Shown in pieces: positions 58,728 to 64,000 of a stretch of DNA of 64,000 nucleotides. The position numbers and the translations under genes are program-made. This stretch comes from Stercoripulliclostridium_A sp045577735. GTDB taxonomy: Bacteria; Bacillota; Clostridia; Christensenellales; DTU072. The DNA lies in contig JAZNIY010000017.1 in the NCBI GenBank assembly GCA_045577735.1, forward strand, positions 124,001 to 188,000, in the 5' to 3' direction. Numbering within the stretch: the first letter of the stretch is position 1; every line of letters starts with the position of its first letter. Under the pieces are notes generated by a model. It had not been told where the DNA came from. It saw only the letters and a program-made list of their open reading frames with translations, and did no database searches.

Positions 58728-59753
58728 ATGAGTAAAACTTTTAAACTTTCGGGAATAATGCTTTTTAGCGTAATGGGTTTACAGGTTATGCGCATTCTGT
58801 CCAGCCTGCTCCCACTTAGTGATAATATATCCGGGTGGTTGTTCAGTTTTATTATGCAATGCCTTTTCCTCGGCCTCTTCCCCTATCTTCTTTACAAAGC
58901 AACCATTAAAGACGGTGATTTCCTAAAAGATATTCGTGTAAAGGCAAAAGTACACCCACTAAGCTATTTGCTGGCAATCGTTATTGGCTTTTTAACCTAC
59001 GGTGTTAATAGTGGAGCAAGCACTATTTGGTACCTCGTTTTGTCCTCGCTAGGCTTTACCTACGTACGTGGTGGTGGAGTGCTGTTTACCTCTCCCGAAG
59101 TAATCGTGCTAGAAATTATTACAAGCTGTATGCTTCCTGCCATTTTTGAAGAAATTACCGATCGTGGCATACTTCTCGCTTGCCTAGACGACGTTAAAAA
59201 CGATACGCTAAAAATAATTGCCGTCGGCCTATTCTTCGGTGCTTGTCACCAAAACGCCCCACAACTTGGACCTACGGCACTAGCCGGCGTTATAATTGGC
59301 TTTATGGCAGTAAAGAGTGGCTCCATTCTCCCCGGAATGATAGTCCACTTTATGAACAACTTTATTATTACCATTAGCGGTTACTTCTCGCAAAAGGGCA
59401 TAGTCGTTCCTATTTTTTCAAAAATTGAAGAGCTACTATTCATGAATGGTTTGACTACCCTTCTTGCCGGTGCCGTTTGTGGAGTGGTCTTAATTTTCGT
59501 TCTTCGCTTTTTTGCAATTCTTAACGAAAAGCCCGAAAATAGGAAGCTTAAAACCAACGTTGAGGACACCATTGCTTCGGTTTACGGTATAGGTTACAAC
59601 GGTGCAAGGAGCAGTTACCAAACAAACGCCAAGACGCCCTCACCTTTAAGCGTTACAAAGGCAAAACGCTCCGATTACCTTCTTTTGGTACTAGCATTCC
59701 TTTCTGCTTTTGCCGTCACTGCTTTCACCTTCTTCTGGGGGCTACTAAGATGA
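58728..59753 (+). CDS. CPBP family intramembrane metalloprotease, second of two
   Basis: The 341-residue protein has helices and motifs like its neighbour: FEEITDRGIL (EExxxR kept), then FFGACHQNAPQLGPTALAG with the His-Asn pair. The pair of CPBP genes resembles a local duplication that has diverged strongly. A polar cytoplasmic loop near residues 265-310 precedes the final helix. It overlaps the start of rlmH by 4 bases. Confidence 0.88.
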   Translation: MSKTFKLSGIMLFSVMGLQVMRILSSLLPLSDNISGWLFSFIMQCLFLGLFPYLLYKATIKDGDFLKDIRVKAKVHPLSYLLAIVIGFLTYGVNSGASTIWYLVLSSLGFTYVRGGGVLFTSPEVIVLEIITSCMLPAIFEEITDRGILLACLDDVKNDTLKIIAVGLFFGACHQNAPQLGPTALAGVIIGFMAVKSGSILPGMIVHFMNNFIITISGYFSQKGIVVPIFSKIEELLFMNGLTTLLAGAVCGVVLIFVLRFFAILNEKPENRKLKTNVEDTIASVYGIGYNGARSSYQTNAKTPSPLSVTKAKRSDYLLLVLAFLSAFAVTAFTFFWGLLR

Positions 59754-60211
59754 TAAAACTAAACGTAGTTGCCGTTGGAAAACTAAAAGAAAAGTTTTGG
59801 GTAGAGGCTATTGCCGAATACAAAAAGCGCATATCCAAGTACGCCGAGTTAAACATAATAGAATGCCCCGAAGGTGTTGACGAGGGCAATGCTGAAAGAT
59901 TACAAAAGCAAGAGGAAGGTGGCATTCTTAAAAAGATTAAGGGTTACTGTGTACTTCTTGCAATAGATGGCGACCTCATTAAAAGCGAGGATCTTGCCTC
60001 CCTTATTGAAAGGGAAAGCACGAAGGGAAACAGCGAGTTCACCTTCGTCATTGGTGGCTCCAGAGGTGTCAGCGAGGAAGTTAGAAAGCGCGCGAATAAA
60101 CTAATCAGCTTTGGGCGCGTGACCTATCCACACCAACTAATGCGCGTAATACTTAGCGAACAACTTTATCGCGCAACGACCATTATCAACAAAACAAACT
60201 ACCATAAATAG
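59750..60211 (+). CDS. rlmH: 23S rRNA (pseudouridine1915-N3)-methyltransferase
   Basis: RlmH methylates pseudouridine 1915 in helix 69 of 23S rRNA. The 153-residue protein has the SPOUT-fold knot: FVIGGSRGVSEEV and the C-terminal FGRVTYPHQLMRVILSEQLYRA. Length and the ending YRATTIINKTNYHK-type are usual. It overlaps the upstream CPBP gene by 4 bases. The M14 peptidase gene starts 24 bases later. Confidence 0.96.
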   Translation: MIKLNVVAVGKLKEKFWVEAIAEYKKRISKYAELNIIECPEGVDEGNAERLQKQEEGGILKKIKGYCVLLAIDGDLIKSEDLASLIERESTKGNSEFTFVIGGSRGVSEEVRKRANKLISFGRVTYPHQLMRVILSEQLYRATTIINKTNYHK

Positions 60212-60235
60212 CACCCTCCTTGCATATTTTTTAGT

Positions 60236-61081
60236 ATGCAAGTAAGTGAATTTTTAAGTAGTTTGAACGATATTAACTGCACCTTGTCTTATATTGGCGA
60301 AAGCACTCTTGGGGAGAAGATACCCCTTCTCTCAAAAGGCGTAAAACGTCAGGGTGGCGTATTACTGATTGGCGCAACTCACGCTAGAGAATACGTCACA
60401 GCCTACCTACTTCGTGACCTAATCAAGGAGTACGAAGGGAGTTATCCTATTGACGTAGTGCCCATGCTTAACGTTGACGGAGTAAGGCTTTCACAAGGTG
60501 GTCTTAACGCGCTACCCCTTAAGTTACGGGACCGAATTTCCCTACTTCGCGTCAACGGAGGCTCTACCGATTTTAGCTTGTGGAAAGCGAACGTGCGCGC
60601 CGTGGACCTTAACGTAAACTGCGATGCCAATTGGGGGCAAGGAGAAGGCAATCTGACCTATCCTTCACCCCAAAGTTATATCGGCCCCTGCCCTTTTAGC
60701 GAGGTGGAAAGCTACGCTATAAAAAGGGTGATAGACGAAGGGAATTACGCGCTCGTAGTATGCTACCACTCTAAGGGCGAAGAGGTATATTACGGGTTTG
60801 GCAGTAATCACCTCTACAAAGCAGAGGCAACGCTCTGTTCCAACGCACTAGGCTACAAGCTGAAGCGTACGCCAAAATCGACGGGTGGCATAAAAGATTA
60901 CTTTACCCACTCCACCGGCAGACTGGGTTTGACCGTGGAGGTGGGTAGCGACAAACTTAGTCACCCCATAGGATTAGAGCACCTAGAGGAACTTAAAGAA
61001 AGACACAAAGGCATATTAGAAATATACGCGGAGATAGCAAAACGATTATGGACAAAATACAATTCATGCGCCTCGCCATAA
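60236..61081 (+). CDS. M14 family zinc carboxypeptidase
   Basis: M14 peptidases cut C-terminal residues or peptidoglycan peptides with one zinc ion. The 281-residue protein has the zinc motif HAREY (His, Glu), the DLNVNCDANWGQG block where classical enzymes have NR, the later zinc His in VVCYHSKGEEVY, and the catalytic Glu in LTVEVGSDK. No signal peptide is seen, so it may act inside the cell, for example on recycled muropeptides. The start codon has no ribosome binding site and lies in a 7-bp inverted repeat (TTGCATA/TATGCAA, 60220-60241). It overlaps tadA by 34 bases. Confidence 0.9.
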   Translation: MQVSEFLSSLNDINCTLSYIGESTLGEKIPLLSKGVKRQGGVLLIGATHAREYVTAYLLRDLIKEYEGSYPIDVVPMLNVDGVRLSQGGLNALPLKLRDRISLLRVNGGSTDFSLWKANVRAVDLNVNCDANWGQGEGNLTYPSPQSYIGPCPFSEVESYAIKRVIDEGNYALVVCYHSKGEEVYYGFGSNHLYKAEATLCSNALGYKLKRTPKSTGGIKDYFTHSTGRLGLTVEVGSDKLSHPIGLEHLEELKERHKGILEIYAEIAKRLWTKYNSCASP

Positions 61082-61503
61082 AAGAGGCAAAAAAAGCGGA
61101 AATGATTGACGAAGTGCCCATTGGTGCCGTTATCGTAAAGGACGGCAAAGTTATCGCGCGTGCTCACAATAAAAAGGAAAGCAAAAATCAAGCTACCCGT
61201 CACGCCGAAATCGAGGCCATAGAAAAGGCAACGAAAAAGGTGAATAATTGGTGGCTTGAGGACTGCGACATATACGTCACGCTGGAGCCTTGCGCAATGT
61301 GTGCAGGCGCACTCATAAACAGCAGGCTACGCAATATCTACTTTGGTGCATACGATAAAAAAGGTGGCTGTTGCGGTAGCCTTTATAACCTCCCCGTTGA
61401 TACTAGATTTAACCATAGATTAGGCGTTGATGGTGGAATACTGGAAGAAGAATGTGCCACCCTCCTCACAAACTACTTTAAGAAGAAAAGGAAACAGATA
61501 TGA
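61048..61503 (+). CDS. tadA: tRNA adenosine(34) deaminase
   Basis: TadA converts A34 to inosine in tRNA-Arg(ACG). The 151-residue protein has EVPIGAVIVKDGK, the zinc and catalytic HAEIEA motif, and PCAMCAGAL with two zinc Cys. This separates it from guanine deaminases and cytidine deaminase. The first Met (MDKIQFMRLAIKEA) gives the usual N terminus. It overlaps the upstream M14 gene by 34 bases and the downstream pth gene by 4 bases. Confidence 0.93.
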   Translation: MDKIQFMRLAIKEAKKAEMIDEVPIGAVIVKDGKVIARAHNKKESKNQATRHAEIEAIEKATKKVNNWWLEDCDIYVTLEPCAMCAGALINSRLRNIYFGAYDKKGGCCGSLYNLPVDTRFNHRLGVDGGILEEECATLLTNYFKKKRKQI

Positions 61504-62063
61504 AGATTATAGTTGGACTTGGTAACCCCGGTAAAGAATACGAAAACACCTTTCACAACATGGGATTCAAAGCCATTGATACTCTTGCCGAAAAAATGGG
61601 TAAAAGTATAAAAAAGGCAGAGTGCCAAGCATTGACTTGCACCTTTTCCAGAAACTCCGAAAAGGTGGTTTTTGCAAAGCCTTTGACCTATATGAATCTG
61701 TCAGGCCAAGCAGTTAAAAGCCTAATACAAAAATACGGCGCAACCCCAAACGACCTCGTAGTAATCTATGATGATATAGACATTGATCGCTTTTCTATTC
61801 GCGCAAGAACTTCGGGAAGTGCGGGTACACACAACGGAATGAAAAGCATAGTCGAGTGCTTGGGTACAACGGCTTTTAAGCGCATTAGAGTGGGTGTTGG
61901 TCGCGACGGCGCTTACAACCTTGCCGATTACGTACTTTCTAATATTAAGGCAGAGGATCGCGACACCTTCCAAAAGCTGTTTGATGATTTAGCAACCGCA
62001 CTTGAAAGTTATCTTAAACACGATGACTTTGATCGCCTCATGAGAGAAATAAACAAAAAGTAG
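61500..62063 (+). CDS. pth: Peptidyl-tRNA hydrolase
   Basis: Pth frees tRNA from peptidyl-tRNA that drops off the ribosome. The 187-residue protein begins MKIIVGLGNPGKEYENTFHN (catalytic His and the GLGNPG motif), has the KPLTYMNLSGQAV block, and DDIDI with SAGTHNGMKSI. Normal length. The start codon overlaps the end of tadA (ATGA). Confidence 0.96.
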   Translation: MKIIVGLGNPGKEYENTFHNMGFKAIDTLAEKMGKSIKKAECQALTCTFSRNSEKVVFAKPLTYMNLSGQAVKSLIQKYGATPNDLVVIYDDIDIDRFSIRARTSGSAGTHNGMKSIVECLGTTAFKRIRVGVGRDGAYNLADYVLSNIKAEDRDTFQKLFDDLATALESYLKHDDFDRLMREINKK

Positions 62064-62071
62064 GACTAAAG

Positions 62072-64000
62072 ATGAAGATTTTACGTTACAAAACTCCCGC
62101 AAAAAAATGGATTGACGCCCTCCCCCTCGGCAACGGCATAACCGGAGCCATGGTGTACGGTGGAATTAAGCGTGAAAGAATTGCCTTTAACGATAGTAAC
62201 CTTTGGTCGGGTAGACCTAAAAAGCACGATAGCCCCGCAAGCCTTGAGAACCTCTCAAAGGTTCGTGAATTAATATTCAATGGTGAAAACCACCTTGCCG
62301 ACCGCCTCACTGAAGAAAAATTATGTGGCGATTATAGCGAGGGGTATCTACCTCTTGGGGAACTAAATATTACTTTTAAGGGTGCTAAACGAGGCTTTTA
62401 CGAAAGAAGTTTGGATATCGGCAAAGCACTTTTTAGCGTCAAGAACGGTCAAAGCAACAGAGAGGCCTTTTGCTCCTACCCCAGCCGTGTTTTCGTCTAT
62501 AAGGTAAGCTCACACACCCCATTTGACGCTCTTGTTACTACCTCATCTAAAATACCCGCCCATAAGGTTTCTTATGGTGAAGATATCGTATTAGTCGGTC
62601 AAGCACCCGACCACGTAGTACCCTCTTATAAGGGCCCCATGCCCGACGCCGTTAAATATAACGATTTGCTCGGAATGGCTTTTGCACTTGTTACACGCGT
62701 AAAAACGGACGGAGCTACGTCTTCTTCACAAAAGGGTTATGAAATAAAGGGAGCAAAAGAAATGGTAATTTACGCAACTACCGCGACCGGCTTTACCGCC
62801 TACAACGAGGTTCCTATAAACGACTATGACTACCCCATTCAGAAATGCATAGACCACCTCGACTCCCTCTCATACGATTACGACAAAATAAAGGCCGAGC
62901 ACGTTGCCGATTATACTAGATTATTCCATCGTCACGAACTAAAAATCGCAAGTGATAAAGGTCAATTTACCGATGCACTATATCGTAAAGCCAAACTTGG
63001 TAAAATTACTCCCGAGCTGGTTTCCTTGTTCTATAACTACGGCAAATATCTTACGATTGCAGGCTCTAGAAAGGGTGGCCAAGCACTAAATTTGCAAGGC
63101 ATTTGGAACGACGATATACGCCCTCCGTGGTCAAGTAATTATACCACGAATATAAACGCCGAAATGAACTACTGGCCCACCTCTCAAGTAGGGCTTACCG
63201 AGTGCCTAGCCCCCTATTTCCAAATGGTTTACGAGCTTTCTCTTCGTGGAAAATCCACCGCCAAAACCAACTATGGCTCAAGAGGTTTTTGCGTAAACCA
63301 TAACACCGATATTTGGCGCAAAACGGCGCCCGTAAAGGGCAATCCTCAATATATGTTTGCTCCCCTTTGTGGCGCTTGGCTAGTTAACGAGATTTGCGAA
63401 CACTATTCCTACGGCGAATTGGAGGAGTACCGTGACGAACTCCAAGAGATACTAAAAGCCAACACCGAGTTTATACTAGATTATCTCGTTTTGCACGATG
63501 GCAAATACCTAACTTGCCCTTCGGCAAGCCCAGAAAACACATTCTTAAAAGGTGGCAAACGCTGTTATTTGGACTATGCCTCGGCATTTGATATGGGCAT
63601 AGTTAAACAAAGCCTTGCCAACTATTTGGCTCTTGTACCAAACGGAGAATATAGCGCACAAGTGAAAGAGGTAATGGACAATCTTTACCCCTTCCAAGAG
63701 GACCTTGACGGCATAGTTGAGTGGTCAAAATATTACCCCACCCCCGAGGTTGGACACAGGCATTTTTCACCACTTTACGCCTTCCACCCGGCAAGACAAA
63801 TTGGCTATTACTCCCACCCGGAAGAGCGCGAATGGGTAAGAAGACTTATGCACACTCGCATCTATAACGTTAAACAATACTTTGGTTGGAGTGGCGCTTG
63901 GGCACTTGCCCTTTCGGCAAGACTGCGTGAAAAAGACACTACCGCCCTCGTTATATCCCGCGTGCTTGGTAAGGCTATCTTTAAAAATTTGTTCGACATG
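62072..64000 (+). CDS. Glycoside hydrolase family 95 protein (partial, 3' end outside window)
   Basis: The reading frame from ATG 62072 stays open for 643 codons to the window edge. The product matches GH95 (alpha-1,2-L-fucosidase and alpha-L-galactosidase) by the start WIDALPLGNGITGAMVYGGI, the FNDSNLWSG block, and the LQGIWNDDIRPPWSSNY then INAEMNYWP segments in the (alpha/alpha)6 barrel. GH95 proteins are about 750-800 residues, so about 100-150 are missing. There is no signal peptide, so it works on fucosylated oligosaccharides taken up into the cell, likely by the GPH carriers upstream. Confidence 0.92.
   Translation, partial: MKILRYKTPAKKWIDALPLGNGITGAMVYGGIKRERIAFNDSNLWSGRPKKHDSPASLENLSKVRELIFNGENHLADRLTEEKLCGDYSEGYLPLGELNITFKGAKRGFYERSLDIGKALFSVKNGQSNREAFCSYPSRVFVYKVSSHTPFDALVTTSSKIPAHKVSYGEDIVLVGQAPDHVVPSYKGPMPDAVKYNDLLGMAFALVTRVKTDGATSSSQKGYEIKGAKEMVIYATTATGFTAYNEVPINDYDYPIQKCIDHLDSLSYDYDKIKAEHVADYTRLFHRHELKIASDKGQFTDALYRKAKLGKITPELVSLFYNYGKYLTIAGSRKGGQALNLQGIWNDDIRPPWSSNYTTNINAEMNYWPTSQVGLTECLAPYFQMVYELSLRGKSTAKTNYGSRGFCVNHNTDIWRKTAPVKGNPQYMFAPLCGAWLVNEICEHYSYGELEEYRDELQEILKANTEFILDYLVLHDGKYLTCPSASPENTFLKGGKRCYLDYASAFDMGIVKQSLANYLALVPNGEYSAQVKEVMDNLYPFQEDLDGIVEWSKYYPTPEVGHRHFSPLYAFHPARQIGYYSHPEEREWVRRLMHTRIYNVKQYFGWSGAWALALSARLREKDTTALVISRVLGKAIFKNLFDM

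Overview
The window reads as chromosomal DNA from an endospore-forming, AT-leaning Firmicute of the Clostridia type. Supporting signs are a complete GerA-type germinant receptor operon, strong GGAGG ribosome binding sites, TTGACA/TATAAT promoters, a Clostridia-style rubrerythrin, thymidine kinase and DUF1538/PII cassette, and intracellular glycoside hydrolases paired with GPH-family sugar transporters. An uncultured gut lineage (Christensenellales-like) would fit, but that is inference only.

Layout. 1-2625: a partial membrane protein and the asnS-asnA operon (minus strand). 2766-5726: a DUF2804 protein and a membrane-anchored metallophosphoesterase. 6197-20405 (minus strand): a surface operon running ABC ATPase, ABC-2 permease, 1075-residue Ig-like exported protein, then a 2778-residue lipoprotein built from InlB-type and MBG repeats. 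20592-22765: an O-antigen-ligase-like membrane protein on an apparently leaderless transcript, and rubrerythrin. 22903-27037: tRNA-Arg(CCT), a DUF1538 membrane protein with two PII-like regulators, a sirtuin, and tRNA-Ser(GGA). Both tRNAs are followed by a terminator and then by related copies of a roughly 170-base structured element.

27031-35680 is a visibly more AT-rich restriction-modification/defence island, bounded by a 12-base duplication of the tRNA-Ser 3' end. It carries a C-protein regulator, two restriction endonucleases (one Bsp6I-like), two C5 cytosine methyltransferases, and a trio of D12 adenine methyltransferase, Mrr_N-like/DUF262 protein and AAA ATPase. C-box-like operators lie at the C promoter and over the -35 box of one methyltransferase promoter, which suggests one regulatory circuit across the island.

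35759-38827: a TetR regulator with two palindromic operators and a large lipoprotein. 38903-41602 (minus strand): a pyrimidine salvage operon tdk-udk-psuG-cdd. 41711-49295: a GH3 enzyme with inverted domain order, a MATE exporter, and gerA genes. 49382-53427: a GPH transporter with a long helical tail, a lipoprotein, and a PIG-L deacetylase. 53594-64000: a second GPH transporter followed by a tightly packed run of small housekeeping genes (Dabb, phosphoribosyltransferase, DUF2156, WalJ-like hydrolase, two CPBP proteases, rlmH, M14 peptidase, tadA, pth), ending in a GH95 gene cut by the window edge.

The most unusual material is the structured element behind both tRNAs, the tRNA-Ser island with its D12-DUF262-ATPase trio, and the C-box circuit. 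All functional names come from recognising protein motifs by eye; no database search was run.
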